Of a DNA stretch of 64,000 nt, positions 26,888-39,732 are shown in pieces. The stretch is from the NCBI RefSeq assembly GCF_051020975.1, contig NW_027478169.1, forward strand, positions 8,494,001-8,558,000. The letters run 5' to 3'. Both the position numbers and the translations under genes were made by a program. The first letter of the stretch is position 1; each line of letters opens with the position of its first letter. The notes under the pieces are model-generated. The model worked only from the letters and a program-made list of their open reading frames with translations. It was not told where the DNA came from and did not search any database. The stretch comes from Osmia lignaria lignaria (lineage: Eukaryota; Arthropoda; Insecta; Hymenoptera; Megachilidae).

Positions 26888-29480
26888 TTTTTATGTAGTA
26901 TGATATTTTTAGATCAGATGCGTAGTTCTCGAGATATATCAAGATATTTAAAAGTTCCGAAGTCGCACCAACATAATAGAGATACAGAAACACCGTGGCC
27001 CCTTTCTTTGAGATAACTCTGCACTATTGCGCGCTGCAAATGCCACTTCCAGCTTAGCTGTGCAGAAGAAGAACAACAAGAAGAAGAAATATCTCGAAAT
27101 ATGTCCGTCAGGCCCCTTCCCTTGAGATAAATCTGCAAATATCTCGGAAACGAAGCGAGCTATGGCAAAATGTTAAGAGACCTTTTTTGTAGAGAATTAA
27201 GTTTCCTACTTTTTATGTTCTATGATATTTTTCGATCAGAGGCGTAGTTCTCGAGATATATCAAGATATTTAAAAGTTCCGAAGCCGCACCAACATAATA
27301 GAGATACAGAAACACCGTGGCCCCTTTCTTTGAGATAACTCTGCACTATTGCGAGCTGCAGATGCCACTTCCAGCTTAGCTGTGCAGAGGAAGAACAACA
27401 AGAAGAAAAAATATCTCGAAATATGTCCGTCAGGCCAGTTCCTTTGAGCTGAATCTGCAAATATCTCGGAAACGAAGCGAGCTATGGCAAAATGTTAAGA
27501 GACGTTTTTTATAGAGAATTATGTTTCCTACAATTTATGTTCTATGATATTTTTTGATCAGAAGCGTAGTTTTCGAGATATATCGAGATATTTGAAAGTT
27601 CCGAAGCCGCACCAACATAATAGGGATACAGAAACACCGTGGCCCCTTTCTTTGAGATAACTCTGCACTATTGCGAGCTGGAAATGCCACTTCCAGTTTA
27701 GCTGTGCAGAAGAAGAACAACAAGAAGAAGAAATATCTCGAAATATGTCCGTCAGGCCAGTTCCTTTGAGCTGAATCTGCAAATATCTCGGAAACGAAGC
27801 GAGCTATGGCAGAATGTTAAGAGACGTTTTTTGTAGAGAATTATGTTTCCTACTTTTTATCTTCTATGATATTTTTTGATCAGATGCGTAGTTCTCGAGA
27901 TATATCGAGATATTTAAAAGTTCCGAAGACGCACCAACATAATAGAGATACAGAAACACCGTGGCCCCTTTCTTTGAGATAACTCTGCACTATTGCGCGC
28001 TGCAAATGCCACTTCCAGCTTAGCTGTGCAGAAGAAGAACAACAAGAAGAAGTAATATCTCGAAATATGTCCGTCAGGCCCCTTCCCTTGAGATAAATCT
28101 GCAAATATCTCGGAAACGAAGCGAGCTATGGCAAAATGTTAAGAGACCTTTTTTGTAGAGAATTAAGTTTCCTACTTTTTATGTTCTATGATATTTTTCG
28201 ATCAGAGGCGTAGTTCTCGAGATATATCAAGATATTTAAAAGTTCCGAAGCCGCACCAACATAATAGAGATACAGAAACACCGTGGCCCCTTTCTTTGAG
28301 ATAACTCTGCACTATTGCGAGCTGCACATGCCACTTCCAGCTTAGCTGTGCAGAGGAAGAACAACAAGAAGAAAAAATATCTCGAAATATGTCCGTCAGG
28401 CCAGTTCCTTTGAGCTGAATCTGCAAATATCTCGGAAACGAAGCGAGCTATGGCAAAATGTTAAGAGACGTTTTTTATAGAGAATTATGTTTCCTACAAT
28501 TTATGTTCTATGATATTTTTTGATCAGAAGCGTAGTTTTCGAGATATATCGAGATATTTGAAAGTTCCGAAGCCGCACCAACATAATAGGGATACAGAAA
28601 CACCGTGGCCCCTTTCTTTGAGATAACTCTGCACTATTGCGAGCTGGAACTGCCACTTCCAGTTTAGCTGTGCAGAAGAAGAACAACAAGAAGAAGAAAT
28701 ATCTCGAAATATGTCCGTTAGGCCCCTTCCCGTGAGATAAATCTGCAAATATCTCGGAAACGAAGCGAGCTATGGCAAAATGTTAAGAGACCTCTTTTGT
28801 AGAGAATTAAGTTTCCTACTTTTTATGTAGTATGATATTTTTAGATCAGATGCGTAGTTCTCGAGATATATCAAGATATTTAAAAGTTCCGAAGTCGCAC
28901 CAACATAATAGAGATACAGAAACACCGTGGCCCCTTTCTTTGAGATAACTCTGCACTATTGCGCGCTGCAAATGCCACTTCCAGCTTAGCTGTGCAGAAG
29001 AAGAACAACAAGAAGAAGAAATATCTCGAAATATGTCCGTCAGGCCCCTTCCCTTGAGATAAATCTGCAAATATCTCGGAAACGAAGCGAGCTATGGCAA
29101 AATGTTAAGAGACCTTTTTTGTAGAGAATTAAGTTTCCTACTTTTTATGTTCTATGATATTTTTCGATCAGAGGCGTAGTTCTCGAGATATATCAAGATA
29201 TTTAAAAGTTCCGAAGCCGCACCAACATAATAGATACAGAAACACCGTGGCCCCTTTCTTTGAGATAACTCTACACTATTGCGAGCTGCAGATGCCACTT
29301 CCAGCTTAGCTGTGCAGAGGAAGAACAACACGAAGAAAAAATATCTCGAAATATGTCCGTCAGGCCAGTTCCTTTGAGCTGAATCTGCAAATATCTCGGA
29401 AACGAAGCGAGCTATGGCAAAATGTTAAGAGACGTTTTTTGTAGAGAATTATGTTTCCTACAATTTATGTTCTATGATAT
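26888..29480. repeat. 3-mer HOR (966 bp), about two and a half copies
   Basis: Monomers at 27,234 (CGATCAGAGGCG with CAGATGCC and GGCCAGTTCC) and 27,556 (TTTGAAAGTTCC with ATAGGGATAC) recur at 28,200 and 28,522. The TATGTAGTATGATA monomer at 26,912 recurs at 28,844, followed by the 27,234 type again at 29,166. The first monomer of the middle copy (27,878) is a mosaic. Confidence 0.75.
29229..29236. other. Indel -2 in head
   Basis: ATAATAGATACAG replaces ATAATAGAGATACAG. Confidence 0.9.
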
Positions 29481-30283
29481 TTTTTGATCAGAAGCGTAGT
29501 TTTCGAGATATATCGAGATATTTAAAAGTTCCGAAGACGCACCAACATAGTAGAGATACAGAAACACCGTGGCCCCTTTCTTTGAGATAACTCTGCGCTA
29601 TTGCGAGCTGGAAATGCCACTTCCAGTTTAGCTGTGCAGAAGAAGAACAACAAGAAGAGGAAATATCTCGAAATATGTCCGTCAGGCCCCTTCCCTTGAG
29701 ATATATCTGCAAATATCTCGGAAACGAAACGAGCTATGGCAAAATGTTAAGAGACCTTTTTTGTAGAGAATTATGTTTCCTACAATTTATGTTCTATGAT
29801 ATTTTTTAATCAGAAGCGTAGTTTTCGAGATATATCGAGATATTTAAAAGATCCGAAGCCGCACCAACATAATAGAGATACAGAAACACCGTGGCCCCTT
29901 TCTTTGAGATAACCCTGCACTAGTGCGAGCCGCAAATGCCGCTTCCAGCTTAGCTGTGCAGAAGAAGAACAACAAGAAGAAGAAATATCTCGAAATATGT
30001 CCGTCAGGCCCCTTCCCTTGAGATAAATCTGCAAATATCTCGGAAACGAAGCGAGCTATGGCAAAATGTTAAGAGACCTTTTTTGTAGAGAATTAAGTTT
30101 CCTACTTTTTATGTTCTATAATATTTTTCGATCAGAGGCGTAGTTCTCGAGATATATCAAGATATTTAAAAGTTCCGAAGCCGCACCAACATAATAGAGA
30201 TACAGAAACACCGTGGCCCCTTTCTTTGAGATAACTCTACACTATTGCGAGCTGCAGATGCCACTTCCAGCTTAGCTGTGCAG

Positions 30284-30298
30284 AGGAAGAACAAGAAG
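30284..30298. other. Indel -3 in triplet tract
   Basis: GAGGAAGAACAAGAAG lacks one CAA triplet. Confidence 0.9.
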
Positions 30299-32062
30299 AA
30301 AAAATATCTCGAAATATGTCCGTCAGGCCAGTTCCTTTGAGCTGAATCTGCAAATATCTCGGAAACGAAGCGAGCTATGGCAAAATGTTAAGAGACGTTT
30401 TTTGTAGAGAATTATGTTTCCTACAATTTATGTTCTATGATATTTTTTGATCAGAAGCGTAGTTTTCGAGATATATCGAGATATTTAAAAGTTCCGAAGA
30501 CGCACCAACATAATAGAGATACAGAAACACCGTGGCCCCTTTCTTTGAGATAACTCTGCGCTATTGCGAGCTGGAAATGCCACTTCCAGTTTAGCTGTGC
30601 AGAAGAAGAACAACAAGAAGAGGAAATATCTCGAAATATGTCCGTCAGGCCCCTTCCCTTGAGATATATCTGCAAATATCTCGGAAACGAAACGAGCTAT
30701 GGCAAAATGTTAAGAGACCTTTTTTGTAGAGAATTATGTTTCCTACAATTTATGTTCTATGATATTTTTTAATCAGAAGCGTAGTTTTCGAGATATATCG
30801 AGATATTTAAAAGATCCGAAGCCGCACCAACATAATAGAGATACAGAAACACCGTGGCCCCTTTCTTTGAGATAACCCTGCACTAGTGCGAGTCGCAAAC
30901 GCCGCTTCCAGCTTAGCTGTGCAGAAGAAGAACAACAAGAAGAAGAAATATCTCGAAATATGTCCGTCAGGCCAGTTCCTTTGAGCTGAATCTGCAAATA
31001 TCTCGGAAACGAAGCGAGCTATGGCAAAATGTTAAGAGACGTTTTTTGTAGAGAATTATGTTTCCTACAATTTATGTTCTATGATATTTTTTGATCAGAA
31101 GCGTAGTTTTCGAGATATATCGAGATATTTAAAAGTTCCGAAGACGCACCAACATAGTAGAGATACAGAAACACCGTGGCCCCTTTCTTTGAGATAACTC
31201 TGCGCTATTGCGAGCTGGAAATGCCACTTCCAGTTTAGCTGTGCAGAAGAAGAACAACAAGAAGAGGAAATATCTCGAAATATGTCCGTCAGGCCCCTTC
31301 CCTTGAGATATATCTGCAAATATCTCGGAAACGAAACGAGCTATGGCAAAATGTTAAGAGACCTTTTTTGTAGAGAATTATGTTTCCTACAATTTATGTT
31401 CTATGATATTTTTTAATCAGAAGCGTAGTTTTCGAGATATATCGAGATATTTAAAAGATCCGAAGCCGCACCAACATAATAGAGATACAGAAACTCCGTG
31501 GCCCCTTTCTTTGAGATAACCCTGCACTAGTGCGAGCCGCAAATGCCGCTTCCAGCTTAGCTGTGCAGAAGAAGAACAACAAGAAGAAGAAATATCTCGA
31601 AATATGTCCGTCAGGCCAGTTCCTTTGAGCTGAATCTGCAAATATCTCGGAAACGAAGCGAGCTATGGCAAAATGTTAAGAGACGTTTTTTGTAGAGAAT
31701 TATGTTTCCTACAATTTATGTTCTATGATATTTTTTGATCAGAAGCGTAGTTTTCGAGATATATCGAGATATTTAAAAGTTCCGAAGACGCACCAACATA
31801 GTAGAGATACAGAAACACCGTGGCCCCTTTCTTTGAGATAACTCTGCGCTATTGCGAGCTGGAAATGCCACTTCCAGTTTAGCTGTGCAGAAGAAGAACA
31901 ACAAGAAGAGGAAATATCTCGAAATATGTCCGTCAGGCCCCTTCCCTTGAGATATATCTGCAAATATCTCGGAAACGAAACGAGCTATGGCAAAATGTTA
32001 AGAGACCTTTTTTGTAGAGAATTATGTTTCCTACAATTTATGTTCTATGATATTTTTTGATC

Positions 32063-33838
32063 GGATGCGTAGTTCTCGAGATATATCAAGATATTTAAAA
32101 GTTCCGAAGCCGCACCAACATAATAGAGATACAGAAACACCGTGGCCCCTTTCTTTGAGATAACTCTGCACTATTGCGAGCTGCAAATGCCACTTCCAGC
32201 TTAGCTGTGCAGAAGAAGAACAACAAGAAGAAGAAATATCTGGAAATATGTCCGTCAGGCCCCTTCCCTTGAGATAAATCTGCAAATATCTCGGAAACGA
32301 AGCGAGCTACGGCAAAATGTTAAGAGACCTTTTTTGTAGAGAATTATATTTCCCACAATCTAGGTTCTATGATATTTTTTGATCAGAAGCGTAGTTTTCG
32401 AGATATATCGAGATATTTAAAAGATCCGAAGCCGCACCAACATAATAGAGATACAGAAACACCGTGGCCCCTTTCTTTGAGATAACTCTGCACTATTGCG
32501 AGCTGCAGATGCCACTTCCAGCTTAGCTGTGCAGAGGAAGAACAACAAGAAGAAAAAATATCTCGAAATATGTCCGTCAGGCCAGTTCCTTTGAGCTGAA
32601 TCTGCAAATATCTCGGAAACGAAGCGAGCTATGGCAAAATGTTAAGAGACGTTTTTTGTAGAGAATTATGTTTCCTACAATTTATGTTCTATGATATTTT
32701 CTGATCAGAAGCGTAGTTTTCGAGATATATCGAGATATTTAAAAGTTCCGAAGACGCACCAACATAATAGAGATACAGAAACACCGTGGCCCCTTTCTTT
32801 GAGATAACTCTGCGCTATTGCGAGCTGGAAATGCCACTTCCAGTTTAGCTGTGCAGAAGAAGAACAACAAGAAGAGGAAATATCTCGAAATATGTCCGTC
32901 AGGCCCCTTCCCTTGAGATATATCTGCAAATATCTCGGAAACGAAACGAGCTATGGCAAAATGTTAAGAGACCTTTTTTGTAGAGAATTAAGTTTCCTAC
33001 TTTTTATGCTCTATGATATTTTTGGATCGGATGCGTAGTTCTCGAGATATATCAAGATATTTAAAAAATCCGAAGCCGCACCAACATAATAGAGAAAAAG
33101 AAACACCGTGGCCCCTTTCTTTGAGATAACTCTGCACTATTGCGAGCTGCAAATGCCACTTCCAGCTTAGCTGTGCAGAAGAAGAAGAACAAGAAGAAGA
33201 AATATCTCGAAATATGTCCGTCAGGCCCCTTCCCTTGAGATAAATCCGCAAATATCTCGGAAACGAAGCGAGCTATGGCAAAATGTTAAGAGACCTTTTT
33301 TGTAGAGAATTAAGTTTCCTACTTTTTATGTTCTATGCTATTTTTTGATCAGATGCGTAGTTCTCGAGATATATCAAGATATCTAAAAGTTCCGAAGCCG
33401 CACCAACATAATAGAGATACAGAAACACCGTGGCCCCTTTCTTCGAGATAACTCTGCACTATTGCGAGCTGCAAATGCCACTTCCAGCTTAGCTGTGCAG
33501 AAGAAGAACAGCAAGAAGAAGAAATATCTCGAAAAATGTCCGTCAGGCCCCTTCCCTTGAGATAAATCTGCAAATATCTAGGAAACGAAGCGAGCTAGGG
33601 CAAAATGTTAAGAGACCTTATTTGTAGAGAATTAAGTTTCCTACTTTTTATGTTCTATGATATTTTTTGATCAGATGCGTAGTTCTCGAGATATATCAAG
33701 ATATTTAAAAGTTCCGAAGCCGCACCAACATAATAGAGATACAGAAACACCGTGGCCCCTTTCTTTGAGATAACTCTGCGCTATTGCGAGCTGGAAATGC
33801 CACTTCCAGTTTAGCTGTGCAGAAGAAGAACAACAAGA
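32063..33838. repeat. Block shared with 41,714-43,489 (offset 9,651 bp)
   Basis: Same monomer order and rare markers as the partner, including TATATTTCCCAC, TTTTCTGATCAG, GCTCTATGATATTTTTGG and AGAGAAAAAGAAAC. The offset is 30 monomers less three lost GAA triplets. Confidence 0.8.
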
Positions 33839-34675
33839 AGAGGAAATATCTCGAAATATGTCCGTCAGGCCCCTTCCCTTGAGATATATCTGCAAATATC
33901 TCGGAAACGAAACGAGCTATGGCAAAATGTTAAGAGACCTTTTTTGTAGAGAATTATGTTTCCTACAATTTATGTTCTATGATATTTTTTGATCAGAAGC
34001 GTAGTTTTCGAGATATATCTAGATATTTAAAAGATCCGAAGCTGCACCAACATAATAGAGATACAGAAACACCGTGGCCCCTTTCTTTGAGATAACTCTG
34101 CCCTAGTGCGAGCCGCAAATGCCGCTTCCAGCTTAGCTGTGCAGAAGAAGAACAACAAGAAGAAGAAATATCTCGAAATATGTCCGTCAGGCCCCTTCCC
34201 TCGAGATAAATCTGCAAATATCTCGGAAACGAAGCGAGCTATGGCAAAATGTTAAGAGACCTTTTTTGTAGAGAATGAAGTTTCCTCCTTTTTATGTTCT
34301 ATGATATTTTTTGATCGGATGCGTAGTTCTCGAGATATATCAAGATATTTAAAAGTTCCGAAGCCGCACCAACATAATAGAGATACAGAAACACCGTGGC
34401 CCCTTTCTTTGAGATAACTCTGCACTATTGCGAGCTGCAAATGCCACTTCCAGCTTAGCTGTGCAGAAGAAGAACAACAAGAAGAAGAAATATCTGGAAA
34501 TATGTCCGTCAGGCCCCTTCCCTGGAGATAAATCTGCAAATATCTCGGAAACGAAGCGAGCTACGGCAAAATGTTAAGAGACCTTTTTTGTAGAGAATTA
34601 TATTTCCCACAATTTAGGTTCTATGATATTTTTTGATCAGAAGCGTAGTTTTCGAGATATATCGAGATATTTAAA
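33255..34675. repeat. Block shared with 23,600-25,020 (offset 9,655 bp)
   Basis: Same monomer order as the partner. Private changes include GCTATTTTTTG near 33,337 and GCTAGGGC near 33,594. Confidence 0.75.
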
Positions 34676-34963
34676 AGATCCGAAGCCGCACCAACATAAT
34701 AGAGATACAGAAACACCGTGGCCCCTTTCTTTGAGATAACTCTGCACTATTGCGAGCTGCAAATGCCACTTCCAGCTTAGCTGTGCAGAAGAAGAACAAC
34801 AAGAAGAAGAAATATCTCGAAATATGTCCGTCAGGCCCCTTCCCTTGAGATAAATCTGCAAATATCTCGGAAACGAAGCGAGCTATGGCAAAATGTTAAG
34901 AGACCTTTTTTGTAGAGAATTAAGTTTCCTACTTTTTATGTTCTATGATATTTTTTGATCAGA

Positions 34964-36337
34964 TGCGTAGTTCTCGAGATATATCAAGATATTTAAAAGT
35001 TCCGAAGCCGCACCAACATAATAGAGATACAGAAACACCGTGGCCCCTTTCTTTGAGATAACTCTGCGCTATTGCGAGCTGGAAATGCCACTTCCAGTTT
35101 AGCTGTGCAGAAGAAGAACAACAAGAGGAGGAAATATCTCGAAATATGTCCGTCAGGCCCCTTCCCTTGAGATATATCTGCAAATATCTCGGAAACGAAA
35201 CGAGCTATGGCAAAATGTTAAGAGACCTTTTTTGTAGAGAATTATGTTTCCTACAATTTATGTTCTATGATATTTTTTGATCAGAAGCGTAGTTTTCGAG
35301 ATATATCGAGATATTTAAAAGATCCGAAGCTGCACCAACATTATAGAGATACAGAAACACCGTGGCCCCTTTCTTTGAGATAACTCTGCACTAGTGCGAG
35401 CCGCAAATGCCGCTTCCAGCTTAGCTGTGCAGAAGAAGAACAACAAGAAGAAGAAATATCTCGAAATATGTCCGTCAGGCCCCTTCCCTCGAGAAAAATC
35501 TGCAAATATCTCGGAAACGAAGCGAGCTATGGCAAAATGTGAAGAGACCTTTTTTGTAGAGAATTAAGTTTCCTACTTTTTATGTTCTATGATATTTTTT
35601 GATCGGATGCGTAGTTCTCGAGATATATCAAGATATTTAAAAGTTCCGAAGCCGCACCAACATAATAGAGATACAGAAACACCGTGGCCCCTTTCTTTGA
35701 GATAACTCGGCACTACTGCGAGCTGGAAATGCCACTTCCAGTTTAGCTGTGCAGAAGAAGAACAACAAGAAGAAGAAATATCTCGAAATATGTCCGTCAG
35801 GCCCCTTCCCTTGAGATAAATCTGCAAATATCTCGGAAACGAAGCGAGCTATGGCAAAATGTTAAGAGACCTTATTTGTAGAGAATTAAGTTTCCTACTT
35901 TTTATGTTCTATGATATTTTTTGATCAGATGCGTAGTTCTCGAGATACATCGAGATATTTAAATGTTCCGAAGCCGCACCAACATAATAGAGATACAGAA
36001 ACACCGTGGCCCCTTTCTTTCAGATAACTATGCACTATTGCGAGCTGCAAATGCCACTTCCAGCTTAGCTGTGCAGAAGAACAACAAGAAGAAGAAATAT
36101 CTCGAAATATGTCCGTCAGGCCCCTTCCCTTGAGATAAATCTGCAAATATCTCGGAAACGAAGAGAGCTATGGCAAAATGTTAAGAGACTTTTTTTGTAG
36201 AGAATTAAGTTTCCTACTTTTTATGTTCTATGATATTTTTTGATCTGATGCGTAGTTCTCGAGATATATCAAGATATTTAAAAGTTCCGAAGCCGCACCA
36301 ACATAATAGAGATACAGAAACACCGTGGCCCCTTTCT
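34964..36337. repeat. 4-mer HOR, copy 1 (offset 1,285 bp)
   Basis: Overlaps its partner 36,249-37,622, so this is a true tandem duplication. Shared markers are CAAGAGGAGGAAAT, CAACATTATAGAG, CTCGAGAAAAATC, CTCGGCACTACTG and the 319-bp monomer lacking one GAA. Confidence 0.85.
36073..36085. other. Indel -3 (one GAA), 4-mer HOR marker
   Basis: Same 319-bp variant as at 37,359, 40,575 and 46,691; all four lie in related HOR copies. Confidence 0.9.
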
Positions 36338-37622
36338 TTGAGATAACTCTGCGCTATTGCGAGCTGGAAATGCCACTTCCAGTTTAGCTGTGCAGAAGAA
36401 GAACAACAAGAGGAGGAAATATCTCGAAATATGTCCGTCAGGCCCCTTCCCTTGAGATATATCTGCAAATATCTCGGAAACGAAACGAGCTATGGCAAAA
36501 TGTTAAGAGACCTTTTTTGTAGAGAATTATGTTTCCTACAATTTATGTTCTATGATATTTTTTGATCAGAAGCGTAGTTTTCGAGATATATCGAGATATT
36601 TAAAAGATCCGAAGCTGCACCAACATTATAGAGATACAGAAACACCGTGGCCCCTTTCTTTGAGATAACTCTGCACTAGTGCGAGCCGCAAATGCCGCTT
36701 CCAGCTTAGCTGTGCAGAAGAAGAACAACAAGAAGAAGAAATATCTCGAAATATGTCCGTCAGGCCCCTTCCCTCGAGAAAAATCTGCAAATATCTCGGA
36801 AACGAAGCGAGCTATGGCAAAATGTGAAGAGACCTTTTTTGTAGAGAATTAAGTTTCCTACTTTTTATGTTCTATGATATTTTTTGATCGGATGCGTAGT
36901 TCTCGAGATATATCAAGATATTTAAAAGTTCCGAAGCCGCACCAACATAATAGAGATACAGAAACACCGTGGCCCCTTTCTTTGAGATAACTCGGCACTA
37001 CTGCGAGCTGGAAATGCCACTTCCAGTTTAGCTGTGCAGAAGAAGAACAACAAGAAGAAGAAATATCTCGAAATATGTCCGTCAGGCCCCTTCCCTTGAG
37101 ATAAATCTGCAAATATCTCGGAAACGAAGCGAGCTATGGCAAAATGTTAAGAGACCTTATTTGTAGAGAATTAAGTTTCCTACTTTTTATGTTCTATGAT
37201 ATTTTTTGATCAGATGCGTAGTTCTCGAGATACATCGAGATATTTAAATGTTCCGAAGCCGCACCAACATAATAGAGATACAGAAACACCGTGGCCCCTT
37301 TCTTTCAGATAACTATGCACTATTGCGAGCTGCAAATGCCACTTCCAGCTTAGCTGTGCAGAAGAACAACAAGAAGAAGAAATATCTCGAAATATGTCCG
37401 TCAGGCCCCTTCCCTTGAGATAAATCTGCAAATATCTCGGAAACGAAGAGAGCTATGGCAAAATGTTAAGAGACTTTTTTTGTAGAGAATTAAGTTTCCT
37501 ACTTTTTATGTTCTATGATATTTTTTGATCTGATGCGTAGTTCTCGAGATATATCAAGATATTTAAAAGTTCCGAAGCCGCACCAACATAATAGAGATAC
37601 AGAAACACCGTGGCCCCTTTCT
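36249..37622. repeat. 4-mer HOR, copy 2 (offset 1,285 bp)
   Basis: Partner of 34,964-36,337. Most of it is also the 5' part of the 3,217-bp 10-mer. Confidence 0.85.
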
Positions 37623-39494
37623 TCGAGATAACTCTGCACTATTGCGAGCTGCAAATGCCACTTCCAGCTTAGCTGTGCAGAAGAAGACCAACAAGAAGAA
37701 GAAATATCTCGAAATATGTCCGTCAGGCCCCTTCCCTTGAGATAAATCTGCAAATATCTCGGAAACGAAGCGAGCTATGGCAAAATGTTAAGAGACCTTA
37801 TTTGTGGAGAATTAAGTTTCCTACTTTTTATGTTCTATGATATTATTTGATCAGATGCGTAGTTCTCGAGATATATCAAGATATTTAAAAGTTCCGAAGC
37901 CGCACCAACATAATAGAGATACAGAAACACCGTGGCCCCTTTCTTTGAGATAACTCTGCACTATTGCGAGCTGCAAATGCCACTTCCAGCTTAGCTGTGC
38001 AGAAGAAGAACAACAAGAAGAAGAAATATCTCGAAATATGTCCGTCAGGCCCCTTCCCTTGAGATAAATCTGCATATATCTCCGAAGCGAAGCGAGCTAT
38101 GGCAAAATGTTGAGAGACCTTTTTTGTAGAGAATTATGTTTCCTACAATTTATGTTCTATGATATTTTTTGATCAGAAGCGTAGTTTTCGAGATATATCG
38201 AGATATTTAAAAAATTCGAAGCTGCACCAACATAATAGAGATACAGAAACACCGTGGCCCCTTTCTTTGAGATAACTCTGCCCTAGTGCGAGCCGCAAAT
38301 GCCGCTTCCAGCTTAGCTGTGCAGAAGAAGAACAACAAGAAGAAGAAATATCTCGAAATATGTCCGTCAGGCCCCTTCCCTCGAGATAAATCTGCAAATA
38401 TCTCGGAAACGAAGCGAGCTATGGCAAAATGTGAAGAGACCTTTTTTGTAGAGAATTAAGTTTCCTACTTTTCATGTTCTATGATATTTTTTGATCGAAT
38501 GCGTAGTTCTCGAGATATATCAAGATATTTAAAAGTTCCGAAGCCGCACCAACATAATAGAGATACAGAAACACCGTGGCCCCTTTCTTTGAGATAACTC
38601 TGCACTATTGCGAGCTGCAAATGCCACTTCCAGCTTAGCTGTGCAGAAGAAGAACAACAAGAAGAAGAAATATCTGGAAATATGTCCGTCAGGCCCCTTC
38701 CCTTGAGATAAATCTGCAAATATCTCGGAAACGAAGCGAGCTACGGCAAAATGTTAAGAGACCTTTTTTGTAGAGAATTATATTTCCCACAATTTAGGTT
38801 CTATGATATTTTTTGATCAGAACCGTAGTTTTCGAGATATATCGAGATATTTAAAAGATCCGAAGCCGCACCAACATAATAGAGATACAGAAACACCGTG
38901 GCCCCTTTCTTTGAGATAACTCTGCACTATTGCGAGCTGCAGATGCCACTTCCAGCTTAGCTGTGCAGAGGAAGAACAACAAGAAGAAAAAATATCTCGA
39001 AATATGTCCGTCAGGCCAGTTCCTTTGAGCTGAATCTGCAAATATCTCGGAAACGAAGCGAGCTATGGCAAAATGTTAAGAGACGTTTTTTGTAGAGAAT
39101 TATGTTTCCTACAATTTATGTTCTATGATATTTTCTGATCAGAAGCGTAGTTTTCGAGATATATCGAGATATTTAAAAGTTCCGAAGACGCACCAACATA
39201 ATAGAGATACAGAAACACCGTGGCCCCTTTCTTTGAGATAACTCTGCGCTATTGCGAGCTGGAAATGCCACTTCCAGTTTAGCTGTGCAGAAGAAGAACA
39301 ACAAGAAGAGGAAATATCTCGAAATATGTCCGTCAGGCCCCTTCCCTTGAGATATATCTGCAAATATCTCGGAAACGAAACGAGCTATGGCAAAATGTTA
39401 AGAGACCTTTTTTGTAGAGAATTAAGTTTCCTACTTTTTATGCTCTATGATATTTTTGGATCGGATGCGTAGTTCTCGAGATATATCAAGATAT
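36516..39494. repeat. 10-mer HOR, copy 1 (3,217-bp offset)
   Basis: Matches 39,733-42,711 over about 2,979 bp. I saw about nine single-base differences, for example AAATGTTCC near 37,248 against AAAAGTTCC, CTCCGAAGC near 38,080 against CTCGGAAGC, and GATCGAATG near 38,497 against GATCGGATG. Confidence 0.88.
37359..37370. other. Indel -3 (one GAA), 4-mer and 10-mer HOR marker
   Basis: Copy of the 36,073 variant at +1,285 bp. Confidence 0.9.
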
Positions 39495-39732
39495 CTAAAA
39501 GTTCCGAAGCCGCACCAACATAATAGAGATACAGAAACACCGTGGCCCCTTTCTTCGAGATAACTCTGCACTATTGCGAGCTGCAAATGCCACTTCCAGC
39601 TTAGCTGTGCAGAAGAAGAACAACAAGAAGAAGAAATATCTCGAAAAATGTCCGTCAGGCCCCTTCCCTTGAGATAGATCTGCAAATATCTAGGAAACGA
39701 AGCGAGCTAGGGCAAAATGTTAAGAGACCTTA

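Larger units (their letters stand above)
29150..32035. repeat. 3-mer then dimer (644 bp) HOR expansion
   Basis: The monomers at 29,486 and 29,808 form a dimer that recurs at 30,449/30,771 and 31,093/31,415, with a half copy at 31,737. The second member has lost the GATC of GATCAG (TTTTTTAATCAG at 29,806, 30,769 and 31,411). The first member often carries CATAGTAGAG. The monomers at 29,166 and 30,130 share CTCTACAC, which makes a 3-mer step before the dimers. Confidence 0.75.
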
